Part shown: positions 17,623 to 25,284 of the stretch, one piece after another
Numbering within the stretch: the stretch's first letter is position 1
Layout of the letters: every line of letters starts with the position of its first letter
Assembly: GCA_003153555.1 (NCBI GenBank)
Contig: PLZS01000207.1
Span: 1,291-49,154 of the forward strand
Source of the DNA: Candidatus Melainabacteria bacterium
Lineage (GTDB): Bacteria > Cyanobacteriota > Vampirovibrionia > Obscuribacterales > Obscuribacteraceae
DNA length: 47,864 nt
Direction: 5' to 3'
Position numbers and translations under genes: made by a program
The notes under the pieces: generated by a model
Seen by the model: only the letters and a program-made list of their open reading frames with translations
What the model was told of the DNA's origin: nothing
Databases searched by the model: none

Positions 17623-17650
17623 ACTGACAATTATATACTGACAATTATAT
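17623..17650. repeat. Tandem 14-bp repeat with TATAAT boxes
   Basis: Two perfect head-to-tail copies of ACTGACAATTATAT (17623-17636, 17637-17650). Read on the minus strand each copy carries ATATAATTGTCAGT, so two TATAAT-like boxes lie upstream of the DUF2993-like gene. A TTGCAC about 15 bases before the second TATAAT could be a -35. Confidence 0.6.
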
Positions 17651-17656
17651 GTGCAA

Positions 17657-17687
17657 AGCCACTCTTTGGACAATCCAAAGAGTGGCT
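17657..17687 (-). terminator. Perfect 14-bp hairpin after the Thr-rich lipoprotein gene
   Basis: AGCCACTCTTTGGA (17657-17670) pairs with TCCAAAGAGTGGCT (17674-17687) across a 3-base loop. It lies 43 bases beyond the lipoprotein stop codon. The following minus-strand run (TTTGCACATATAATT) has only a short U tract, so termination strength is uncertain. Confidence 0.65.
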
Positions 17688-17729
17688 AAGGAAACCTGAT
17701 TTATTCAGATTACCAGTGATATACAAAAA

Positions 17730-17954
17730 CTACGGGGTAGTTGTTGTGCTCGTGGTTGTTGCACCAGTCGTTGTGGTCGCAGGGGCACCAGTGGTGGTGG
17801 AAGTGGTTGTGGTTGTTGCAGTAGCGTCAGGCGTTGCTGTTGTTGTGCCTGTCGTTGTTGTCGTGGTATCGGAAGTACCGCCGCAAGCTGTTAAGGAAGC
17901 TACGAGTGCGAAGCTAGCCGCAGCAAGGGCGATGGTTTGAAATTTCGAAGTCAT
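17730..17954 (-). CDS. Small Thr-rich lipoprotein
   Basis: 74-aa protein. Signal peptide MTSKFQTIALAAASFALVAS ends in lipobox LTAC with lipidated C24. The remaining 50 residues contain 31 Thr by my count, with Ala, Gly, Ser and Pro: a low-complexity, probably extended and O-glycosylatable stalk with no globular domain. The frame can be extended to 18047, but the ATG at 17954 is preceded by AAGGAGA (12 bases away) and places the signal peptide at the start. The opposite strand is also open over the same region because of the ACN codon bias; that is not taken as a gene. Confidence 0.72.
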   Translation of the reverse strand: MTSKFQTIALAAASFALVASLTACGGTSDTTTTTTGTTTATPDATATTTTTSTTTGAPATTTTGATTTSTTTTP

Positions 17955-18285
17955 AAAGTCTGATCGTCTCCTTCTTTGCCTAATGAGATTGTTCTGTGTA
18001 ATCGAAAGGCAAACTAGTAACTTTTTGCCAACCTGGAACGGCCGCAATTATACAAGTAAATGCACACGAGTCAAACTACTTGGAATGCTCAACTGAAGCT
18101 AGGTTAAGGCTGTGTGTAGCATTCATGCGCCCGAAGGATATCGACAAGATTGCTTACAAATACACTTAAGCGGCTCTGACCCAGCCTCTTCAGCTCGGAC
18201 TCGGCTCAAAAACGACAGTTGCAAAGCGTATGCGGGCGCCCGCTTGCCAAACAGGCGCCGCTTAATTGACGTCTTTCCACGCCGA
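17955..18285. other. Intergenic region between the lipoprotein gene and gpmI
   Basis: 331 bases with no convincing gene. It holds the lipoprotein leader next to 17954 and, at 18232-18262, a GC-rich foldback (GCGGGCGCC ... GGCGCCGC; inner perfect palindrome GCGGGCGCCCGC, 18232-18243) just past the gpmI stop. That could be a weak terminator for gpmI, but no U tract follows. Confidence 0.5.
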
Positions 18286-19830
18286 TTATCTTTTGAAAAG
18301 GGAAATTCCTGTCATTTGTCGTGGCTTTTCCATTCCCATGAGGCTGAGGATCGTCGGAGCTACATCAGCTAGACCACCATCTTGCAATTTGGTGCCGCTT
18401 TTCAAGCCCAGATTGTCAGTTGTTTGAAAGTCTGCCACCACAAGTGGTACCGGGTTGGTAGTGTGGGCCGTATGGGGCTCACCGGTTCTAAGATCGATCA
18501 TTTGTTCGCAGTTGCCATGATCTGCTGTGATCACAAGTGAACCTTGTGCTTCACTGACTGCCTGCAATAGTTTGCCGAAGGCTTCATCCACCGACTCCAC
18601 GGCGGTGACCGCTGCCTCGAGCATGCCTGTGTGTCCAACCATGTCTGGATTGGCAAAATTCAAAACTATAAAAGGATACTTGCCTGATTTAATGGATTGG
18701 CAGGCGATCTCGCAAACCTGAGGTGTTTGCATTTGCGGCTGCAGGTCATAGGTGGCAATCTTCAAGGATGGAACTAGTTGTCTTTCCTCAAGAGCGCACG
18801 GCTCCTCTTTACCACCGTTGAGAAAATAAGTGACATGAGCATATTTTTCGGTTTCAGCAGTGTGAAATTGCGCCATATGGTGGCACGAAATCCATTCTGG
18901 TAGTGAATTGTCGATATCTTGCGCTGGTAGTTCAGATGGATTGAAGGCCACAGGCAAGTGCAGAGAAGTGTCGTACTCAGTCATGCAGCCGTAATAAATA
19001 GTGGGTGAGATTGGGCGCTCAAATGGTTCGAAGGTTTCCTGGGTGAGGGCGCGGCTAATTTGTCTGACCCGATCCGGGCGGAAATTGAAACAAATAACTG
19101 CATCCCCGTCTTTGATCGATCGCGGCGTTACCATGCGTGGCAAAACAAATTCATCGCCGATGTCGTTTGCATAGGATTCTTCTACAGCAGCAGTAGCCGA
19201 CTCTGCAGGCAATGCGTCGCCCAAGACAAGTGCGCGCCAGTATTTCTCGAGACGCTCCCAGCGGTTGTCTCTATCCATGGCATAGTAGCGACCGCAGACC
19301 ACACCAATCTGGCCTATGCCCACCAATTTTTCTTGCAACTCTCTCATGAAGCGCAGTGCGGACCGCGGCGGCGTGTCGCGCCCATCCAAGATCGGATGAA
19401 CAATAAGTTCGTTCACTCCATAACGTTTAGCTAATTCAATCAAAGCATCTAAATGATCTGGGCTGGAATGCACGCAACCGTCGCTGACCAAGCCGATAAT
19501 GTGCAAGGCTTTTCCTGGTTGTTTTGCCGTTTCGGCTGCCTGTGCCAGGACTGGATTTCTAAAAAAAGTGCCATCCAGAATTGTGTTGCTGATCAAAGTC
19601 AACTTTTGAATCACTATTCGTCCTGCGCCGATAGTCAAATGTCCGACTTCGGAATTGCCCATCAATCCCGGCGGCAGACCCACGTAGACGCCGGATGCTT
19701 GCAAGAGACTGTTGGGGAATTTCTCCAACATATTGTTGTAGTGCGGTGTCCTGGCCGCCCTGATTGAGTTTCCCCGCTTCTCTTCGGTAAAACCCCAGCC
19801 GTCTAAAATCAGCAAAGTAAGAGGTGCCAA
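18286..19830 (-). CDS. gpmI: 2,3-bisphosphoglycerate-independent phosphoglycerate mutase
   Basis: Mn-dependent enzyme interconverting 3- and 2-phosphoglycerate in glycolysis. N-terminal metal site LLILDGWG (D10), phospho-serine S60 in GLMGNSEVGHLTIGAGR, substrate loop HPILDGRDTPP, RYYAMDRD, FNFRPDRVRQI, FANPDMVGHTG and C-terminal metal site ITADHGNCEQM are all intact. Length 514 aa is standard. Single gene on the minus strand; ATG 19830. Confidence 0.97.
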   Translation of the reverse strand: MAPLTLLILDGWGFTEEKRGNSIRAARTPHYNNMLEKFPNSLLQASGVYVGLPPGLMGNSEVGHLTIGAGRIVIQKLTLISNTILDGTFFRNPVLAQAAETAKQPGKALHIIGLVSDGCVHSSPDHLDALIELAKRYGVNELIVHPILDGRDTPPRSALRFMRELQEKLVGIGQIGVVCGRYYAMDRDNRWERLEKYWRALVLGDALPAESATAAVEESYANDIGDEFVLPRMVTPRSIKDGDAVICFNFRPDRVRQISRALTQETFEPFERPISPTIYYGCMTEYDTSLHLPVAFNPSELPAQDIDNSLPEWISCHHMAQFHTAETEKYAHVTYFLNGGKEEPCALEERQLVPSLKIATYDLQPQMQTPQVCEIACQSIKSGKYPFIVLNFANPDMVGHTGMLEAAVTAVESVDEAFGKLLQAVSEAQGSLVITADHGNCEQMIDLRTGEPHTAHTTNPVPLVVADFQTTDNLGLKSGTKLQDGGLADVAPTILSLMGMEKPRQMTGISLFKR

Positions 19831-20077
19831 ATTGAGTCTCCTAATCGAGCTGGGATATTTGATTGCTGGGATTGTATCCTGCCCAATCTGTTTATATGCG
19901 ATGTTGGACGCGTCTTGGCTGCCAAGTCGATATTGTCAAGCATTCTTGCTATGAGCGCTTTTGCGACTGGTTACTGAAACCTAAATACTGCGTTCAGTCA
20001 AGTTTGTTTAGCTGAATAACAGCATGGCGACAACGCAACGCTTCAAGATCAGGAAAAACGACTTATAGACAGAAGGC

Positions 20078-20083
20078 TATAAT
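20078..20083 (+). promoter_or_regulatory. Candidate -10 box for the secreted unknown gene
   Basis: TATAAT, 30 bases before ATG 20114. No clear -35 at 16-18 bases upstream. Confidence 0.3.
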
Positions 20084-20113
20084 TCAAGAGGATTTCCGAC
20101 AAAGATTGGCAAC

Positions 20114-20881
20114 ATGCGCAGTTCTCTTGGAAGTTATTTTCTGGTACTGAATATAGTGCTGGCACTTTTTCCGGCCGCCGCATTGAGCGAACCTCTGCGT
20201 GGAGAAGTTGAACATAGCGAGACCGTGCCCGCCGCGCCGCTGTCCATGATGCCTGGAGCCAAATTAGACGAAGAGGCGCTGCCCAAGCTAATACCGGGAA
20301 ACAATTGGATCGCAATTCCAAATTGGTTTGCCGGCACCTGGCAGTTTAAAACCGAGAAAGTGACTCGCATGCGCGTATTCGTAAAAGATAAAGCTTACCC
20401 GCCCGTTCCATTCACGCTCAGAAATGAGTTCCAGCGGGCGCACGGGCAGCAAAAAGACAAGTCCGGACAAATTTGGGATTACATCAAGGTTCCATACAGT
20501 TATACGACTAAAGTAAATGATGGTTATCTTGGATACGAGAGGATCGTTTCGGTTGAAGTGCCGATTTGCAACGACGACGAGATAATCCGCAAAGCTTTTG
20601 GTCCAGACTCAGTTGTCGATCCAAATTCGCAAGAAATATTGCTGACTCAACAAAAACAATCCGTGAATCGTTACACGAAATTCGGTGACGATGCCATTCT
20701 TCTTGACTCATCAACCAAAATCTTCGACATTCAGGGCAGTCCGACGGTTTTGAAGATCTCAGAGATGGTAGGCATGCGCGTTAAACCTTACGAAGAAATC
20801 GACGAGCAAGATGGAAGAAATCTGAAAGAACTATTTGCCCAATTCCTAACATCCAATGGCAAAAAGGATTTGATCCCATAA
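20114..20881 (+). CDS. Secreted protein of unknown function
   Basis: Not recognised. A signal peptide covers ~1-25 (LVLNIVLALFPAAALSEP, likely signal peptidase I site at A-L-S). The mature part (~230 aa) is soluble, with an IAIPNWFAGTWQFKTEKVTR strand region (~77-96), which resembles the opening of small lipocalin-like or cyanobacterial 'W-x-G-x-W' beta-barrel proteins, then YSYTTKVNDGYLGYER and a C-terminal VLKISEMVGMRVKPYEE. One Cys only. It sits 28 bases upstream of the PhoR-like kinase on the same strand and could be co-transcribed with the phosphate-type genes. Function unknown. Confidence 0.7.
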   Translation: MRSSLGSYFLVLNIVLALFPAAALSEPLRGEVEHSETVPAAPLSMMPGAKLDEEALPKLIPGNNWIAIPNWFAGTWQFKTEKVTRMRVFVKDKAYPPVPFTLRNEFQRAHGQQKDKSGQIWDYIKVPYSYTTKVNDGYLGYERIVSVEVPICNDDEIIRKAFGPDSVVDPNSQEILLTQQKQSVNRYTKFGDDAILLDSSTKIFDIQGSPTVLKISEMVGMRVKPYEEIDEQDGRNLKELFAQFLTSNGKKDLIP

Positions 20882-20909
20882 CGCGTCATTGAATAAGTAT
20901 TAAGGTGAG

Positions 20910-21848
20910 TTGTTTGGGCCTGTTTACAAGAGCGGGTTGGGCAATAGTTGTACTTCCGAGAAGTGGGCAAGAGGCTTTTATCAGCGACATCAGGTACTAT
21001 TAGCACGCCAGGTCAGTCTTGGACTGGATATGCGTAATAAGCCGCCCAACGAAGCTTCAAAAAAATCTAAACGACTCGAAACACCTGTTGCAGAGCAGTC
21101 TACGCAAGCGCGGCTGGATTTGCCTGGCGCTTTAGATGGAGACGCTCCGTCTGTGGCCAAGCCCGAACCAGTTCGAGATGCTGATTGGATTGCCGAAGCA
21201 TCACATGAACTGCGCTTGCCAATTGCCAATTTGAAGTTGTTGATTGAAACGCTTTTGGATGGTGGAGCGCTGGAGGATGAAGCAACTGCTCGGCGAATGC
21301 TGTCTCGAGCAAAAACTGAAATAGATAGGCTGCAGAGTTTAGTCGTCAATCTTTTATCTGTTGAGCAAACTGCGTCGCGACGAGAGGTTGTAAAAGTTTG
21401 GGTGCCTCTTGAGGCACGGGCGACTTACGCTATTGATAGTACGAAAAAACAAGCGGCAGAGAAAAATATACGCGTTGGTACGCAGATCGAGGGTGGCTTC
21501 TATATCTACGCAAATCCTGAACAATTGGATCAGGTCATATTGAACCTTGTTGAAAATGCCATAAAATTCACACCCGAAGGCGGACTGGTGACGATTAGAT
21601 CGGGCTCTGCGCCTGGAATGTTCTCAGTTGAGGACACTGGCATCGGCATGGCCATTCTCGAGATACCGAAGATATTTCAACGCTTCTATCGGATTGACCG
21701 GGCCGCTTCGCGTGGAAGCACTGGGCTTGGATTATCGATTGTAAAACATATTGCTGATCTGCACGGTGCTAAGATAAATGTGATTTCCGAAGAAGGGCGC
21801 GGCTCTGTCTTTCAGTTAGAATTTCCGGCGCCGCGAAGCGTTGGATGA
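20910..21848 (+). CDS. PhoR-like histidine kinase without membrane sensor
   Basis: HisKA/HATPase kinase: phosphoacceptor His99 in EASHELRLPIANLK, N box ENAIKFT, G1 DTGIGM, G2 GSTGLGLSI, all intact. The ~90 residues before the H box are polar with no membrane segment, PAS or HAMP domain, so the usual PhoR sensor half is missing. The TTG at 20910 directly follows AAGGTGAG; the ATG at 21030 would give 272 aa and is equally possible. Next on the strand are a PhoB-like regulator (22 bases away) and PhoU, so it is probably the phosphate-responsive kinase, receiving its signal through PhoU or another protein. Confidence 0.85.
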   Translation: MFGPVYKSGLGNSCTSEKWARGFYQRHQVLLARQVSLGLDMRNKPPNEASKKSKRLETPVAEQSTQARLDLPGALDGDAPSVAKPEPVRDADWIAEASHELRLPIANLKLLIETLLDGGALEDEATARRMLSRAKTEIDRLQSLVVNLLSVEQTASRREVVKVWVPLEARATYAIDSTKKQAAEKNIRVGTQIEGGFYIYANPEQLDQVILNLVENAIKFTPEGGLVTIRSGSAPGMFSVEDTGIGMAILEIPKIFQRFYRIDRAASRGSTGLGLSIVKHIADLHGAKINVISEEGRGSVFQLEFPAPRSVG

Positions 21849-21869
21849 AAAATCGTTGAGAGTAAGCGA

Positions 21870-22583
21870 ATGACTACCACTGCCCAAAAAGTAATGCTTG
21901 TCGACGATGATGAAACCATCATCGACACTCTTGAGTTCAACTTGAAACGACATGGATTCGCTGTCACTTCCTTCAACAGCGGTGCAGTTGCCCTGGCGAA
22001 ATTCGATGAAACGGCACCATCACTCGTAATTTTGGACTGGATGTTGCCAGACATGATCGGTCCCGAGATCTGCAAATTGATTCGTTCGAGATCATCAGAT
22101 GTGCCAATTCTCATGCTCACAGGCAGATCCAGTCCCGCCGATGTAGCGACTGGTTTGAGTGCCGGGGCCGATGATTATCTCTCTAAACCCTTTAGCGCCA
22201 TTGAGCTTCTTGCTCGTGTGCAAGCGCTTCTTCGCCGAGCTGGTAAGCCGAGCAGTAAGAGCGCTCGCATTCAACTTGGTGACCTTGTATTGGATAACGA
22301 TGCCAAAATGGTCGTCTGGCACGGCAATCAAGTTGACTTATCTCCAAAGGAATTTAGTTTACTGAGAGCTTTGATGCAAAATGCCAACAAAACTCTATCC
22401 ACGGAAACCTTGCTCAATCAAGTCTGGGGGGCAGATTTTGCCGGCGACGTTAAAACCGTAGCTGTGCACATTCGTTGGTTAAGGCAAAAGCTTGAAGCCG
22501 ATCCCAAAAATCCTCAATTGCTGGAAACCGTTCATAGGTCTGGATATAGATTGAATCCCCCAGGCGAAAATCAAATCAAGTAA
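21870..22583 (+). CDS. phoB: PhoB-like OmpR-family response regulator
   Basis: Receiver domain (~7-120) with acids D12-D14, phosphoacceptor D56 (VILDWMLPD), switch T84 region (MLTG) and K106 (DDYLSKPF), then a winged-helix DNA-binding domain (~132-235) with VDLSPKEFSLLRALMQNANK and VWGADFAGDVKTVAVHIRWLR, which is the OmpR/PhoB recognition region. All functional residues are intact. Between the PhoR-like kinase and phoU, so a phosphate regulator is the best guess; the symbol rests on context. Confidence 0.87.
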   Translation: MTTTAQKVMLVDDDETIIDTLEFNLKRHGFAVTSFNSGAVALAKFDETAPSLVILDWMLPDMIGPEICKLIRSRSSDVPILMLTGRSSPADVATGLSAGADDYLSKPFSAIELLARVQALLRRAGKPSSKSARIQLGDLVLDNDAKMVVWHGNQVDLSPKEFSLLRALMQNANKTLSTETLLNQVWGADFAGDVKTVAVHIRWLRQKLEADPKNPQLLETVHRSGYRLNPPGENQIK

Positions 22584-22606
22584 CATAATGAGATAGGAGA
22601 GGTGAT

Positions 22607-23266
22607 GTGAAAGCCGAAGCGATTATGCTCTTCAAAGAAGATGTCCTGACCTTAGGTCAGATGGTCGATCGCACCGTGGAAGAGATGCTTCGCATGCTCA
22701 AAATGGATCCGTCTGCCGACCTTGGGTTTATCGAGCAGCAGGAGATTTCTATCAATCGTACGTTCACCGAGATTGAGGAGAAATGTCTTGATCTATTGCT
22801 CGAAAAAGACACTTTGGAAAAAAAAGACATTCGCACACTGTTTGTCAGTGCCACAATCGCATCGAAATTTGAACGCATGGCTGACCATGCTAATCGTGTT
22901 GCCAGGATTGGTTCTTGGGCTCGCGAAGACAAGCTTGAAGTGCCGTCTGAATTGACAGAGATGGCGGGCGTGGTGCATAGAATGGTGCAGGAAGTTTTGC
23001 TTTGCTACATTACAGACTCACCGCAAAAAGCACAGGAAATTCTCAAACGTGATAGCGAAGTTGATTACCTTGATGATGTGCTTTCGAAGAAACTCTTGTC
23101 TGATCTCGGCTCGCAAGATTCAGCGCGGGCCCAGATGCGCGCCCAGTTTCTGTTCGGTGGGCGCTTTCTTGAGCGCATGGGAGATTTGTGCGGATCGATT
23201 GCAAAACGAAGTTACTTCATTGCCACAGGCGAGCGATTAAAACCGGAACCAACCGGTATCGCATAG
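22607..23266 (+). CDS. phoU: PhoU-family phosphate signalling protein
   Basis: Two three-helix PhoU repeats in 219 aa. PhoU links the Pst transporter to PhoR and represses the Pho response under phosphate excess. Metal-binding motifs are ERMADHAN (~85) and ERMGDLCG (~190): the E-R-x-x-D core is kept in both, but the Asn expected four residues after the Asp is Arg in the first and Ser in the second. GTG 22607 follows a strong GGAGAGGTGAT. It is 23 bases after phoB and 10 before holA. No pst transporter genes lie here. Confidence 0.88.
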   Translation: MKAEAIMLFKEDVLTLGQMVDRTVEEMLRMLKMDPSADLGFIEQQEISINRTFTEIEEKCLDLLLEKDTLEKKDIRTLFVSATIASKFERMADHANRVARIGSWAREDKLEVPSELTEMAGVVHRMVQEVLLCYITDSPQKAQEILKRDSEVDYLDDVLSKKLLSDLGSQDSARAQMRAQFLFGGRFLERMGDLCGSIAKRSYFIATGERLKPEPTGIA

Positions 23267-23276
23267 AGGTGTTGAG

Positions 23277-24332
23277 TTGCCAGTTCTAATTATCGCCGGT
23301 GACGAAGAGTTTGAACTTTCCAGACGGGTTCAGGAATTGCGACATTCTCTCGTCGATCCCAATTGGGCGTCGATTAATTTTCTGCGCTTGGACAATCCAC
23401 CATTGCAAGAAATTATCGATGTGTCGGGCACGCTTCCGTTTGGACCTGGCAACAAAGTTGTTCTCATTGATCGCTGCGAACTATTCACGAAGAAGCGCAG
23501 CAAGGGCGGTGATGATGGGGCAAAAGCTGACACTGACTCAAAAGGCAAAGACAAGCTTTTGGATGAATTGGAAAAGTGCTTGGCCAATGTCGCACCGAAT
23601 ACTCACTTGATTTTTGCCTGTCCATTCAATTTGGATCAATCTTTGAAGACGACAAAGGCGCTTCAGAAACATGCAGTTCTCGAAAAATTCGAAAAGCAAA
23701 AATTCTATGTTGGTAGTCCTAATCCTGTGCTGAGCACATGGTGTCGCAAAGAAGCAAAAAAATTTGGTGCCACCATTGAAGATCAAGCGATCACCTATTT
23801 GTTGGACGGCACAGAAGCAAACCTGCGCCAAATTGCCTCGGAAATTGAAAAGGCTGCCGTTCATGTTCTGCCGAGTACCCACATCACTTATAACGTTGTG
23901 GTTCAGCTCAGTCCCTACCATTCGCATGTCTTTGCTCTGGCTGATTACTGGCTGAGCGGCAAAGGCAAAGAAGCGTTGGCGAGCGCCGAAGAGCTGATGA
24001 CTCGTCAGAGTGCGATGCCGATCATCGCCACTTTGCAGACAATGATCTCAAAATGGATTTTGATGAAAGCCCTGTGCGAGAAATTCAATCACGATTTGCC
24101 AACCCCTCCCGGTGTCAATCGCCGCGAGCTGCCAACGCAAGATTTGGTGCGGCGTGTGGCAGGCGAACTTAAGGCAAAGGAGTTTATGATAGAAAAAGAT
24201 CTCAAGAGAATATCCAAATTTCCGCTGGAAAGGCTAATCGAAAAGCGAATCGATCTGACCAGACTGGAATATTCGATCAAAACGGGGATGATACCTGAGA
24301 ATCACGCACTGCAAGTTTTTCTTGCCGGTTAA
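23277..24332 (+). CDS. holA: DNA polymerase III subunit delta
   Basis: Clamp-loader delta subunit. Features of the family: N-terminal Rossmann-like AAA+ fold without a working P-loop, start VLIIAGDEEFELSRRVQELR, SGTLPFGPGNKVVLIDRCEL (~51-70), LIFACPFN, and middle segment YLLDGTEANLRQIASEIEKAA (~168-188), the most conserved part of HolA; C-terminal collar helices follow. A Lys/Asp-rich insert (~75-92) is unusual but not disabling. Start is TTG 23277 with AGAGGTG upstream, 10 bases after phoU, so it probably shares the pho transcript. Confidence 0.9.
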   Translation: MPVLIIAGDEEFELSRRVQELRHSLVDPNWASINFLRLDNPPLQEIIDVSGTLPFGPGNKVVLIDRCELFTKKRSKGGDDGAKADTDSKGKDKLLDELEKCLANVAPNTHLIFACPFNLDQSLKTTKALQKHAVLEKFEKQKFYVGSPNPVLSTWCRKEAKKFGATIEDQAITYLLDGTEANLRQIASEIEKAAVHVLPSTHITYNVVVQLSPYHSHVFALADYWLSGKGKEALASAEELMTRQSAMPIIATLQTMISKWILMKALCEKFNHDLPTPPGVNRRELPTQDLVRRVAGELKAKEFMIEKDLKRISKFPLERLIEKRIDLTRLEYSIKTGMIPENHALQVFLAG

Positions 24333-24363
24333 TAGAAACATTAGTTGAGTCGAGGAAGGAAGT

Positions 24364-25122
24364 ATGACGGACACCCAATTCGTCTTGGAGGAAATGACCG
24401 CACGCGATACGTGGCGGATTTTCAGAATCATGGCCGAGCTTGTTGAGGGGTTCGACGAATTGTCAAAGATTGGACCGGCAGTGTCCATGTTCGGCTCAGC
24501 GCGATGCTCCCCGGACTCAGAAGAGTACAAACTTGCTGAAGTGATCGCTCGCAAATTAGCAGAACGCGGTTTTGCTGTGATCACTGGAGGCGGTCCTGGG
24601 ATTATGGAAGCCGGTAACAAAGGTGCTCTCGCTGCCGGCGGCACGTCAATTGGGTTGAATATTCAATTACCTCGCGAGCAGCAAGGTAACCGCCATCAAA
24701 CTGTTTCAGTCGACTTCAAATACTTCTTTGTTCGCAAGCTGATGTTTGTGAAGTATGCGATGGCGTTCATCATCATGCCCGGTGGCTTTGGTTCTTTGGA
24801 CGAGCTGTTTGAGGCTTTGACCCTGATTCAAACCAGGCGGATTAAGCATTTCCCGCTGTTTCTTGTCGACTCTAAATTCTGGCAACCCCTGCTCGACTGG
24901 TTGCGCAAGGATGTTGTAGCCAGGGGCTTTCTCACTGAGCTTGAACTTGACTTGATTACCGTTGTTGACGACCCCGATGAGTTGGTTGAACAAATTGCCT
25001 GGTGTGACCAGGAAAAATGTTATCTCTCGGATCAGGGCTTGTTGAGCTATCCGAAACGGAACGGTGGCGGCGTAATCATCGAAGCCGGAGCAAACAACAA
25101 TAGTATGGAAGAGCTCCTTTAA
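24364..25122 (+). CDS. LOG-family (TIGR00730-type) Rossmann-fold protein
   Basis: Nucleotide 5'-monophosphate phosphoribohydrolase family (plant LOG; often mislabelled lysine decarboxylase). Key motifs are VSMFGSARCSPDS, ITGGGPGIMEAGNKGA (~78-93) and MPGGFGSLDELFEALTLIQ (~138-156), which contains the catalytic PGGxGTxxE with Ser for Thr. A strong AGGAAGG site precedes ATG 24364. It may hydrolyse AMP or release cytokinin-like bases; the physiological role in bacteria is unclear. Possibly the end of the pho-holA transcript. Confidence 0.9.
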   Translation: MTDTQFVLEEMTARDTWRIFRIMAELVEGFDELSKIGPAVSMFGSARCSPDSEEYKLAEVIARKLAERGFAVITGGGPGIMEAGNKGALAAGGTSIGLNIQLPREQQGNRHQTVSVDFKYFFVRKLMFVKYAMAFIIMPGGFGSLDELFEALTLIQTRRIKHFPLFLVDSKFWQPLLDWLRKDVVARGFLTELELDLITVVDDPDELVEQIAWCDQEKCYLSDQGLLSYPKRNGGGVIIEAGANNNSMEELL

Positions 25123-25162
25123 CCCCGAAATGGAGGGCAGGTTTTCAACCCGCCCCGAAATG
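25123..25162. repeat. Direct repeat CCCCGAAATG
   Basis: CCCCGAAATG at 25123-25132 and 25153-25162, a 30-base period, directly after the LOG stop codon. Between them GGCAGGTT and AACCCGCC form a short imperfect hairpin, so this may be a terminator structure. Confidence 0.4.
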
Positions 25163-25249
25163 CGGACCTTCGTTGCTGCCCTTTACTACTGGGATTGCCT
25201 TCCTAATTAAGGAATGTGGTAAAAAACCGGCTTTCGGGCTACTTCTATC

Positions 25250-25255
25250 TATAAT
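25250..25255 (+). promoter_or_regulatory. Candidate -10 box for etfBA
   Basis: TATAAT, 29 bases before the etfB start; no clear -35 at the right distance. A GGAGG ribosome binding site lies between it and the start codon. Confidence 0.35.
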
Positions 25256-25284
25256 TCATTGCGTGAATTGCTGGAGGTAAGTCC

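Noticed and set aside
17716..17940. Plus-strand 74-codon Val-rich frame
   Set aside because: It is the antisense shadow of the Thr-rich lipoprotein; the Thr codons read as Val/Gly on the other strand. The minus-strand frame has a lipobox and ribosome binding site.
18232..18262. GC-rich foldback after gpmI as a strong terminator
   Set aside because: Stem has a bulge and no U tract follows on the minus strand; kept only as a note in the intergenic entry.
24364..25122. Lysine decarboxylase
   Set aside because: The PGGFGSLDE and GGGPGIME motifs define the LOG family; the old lysine decarboxylase label is a known misannotation.
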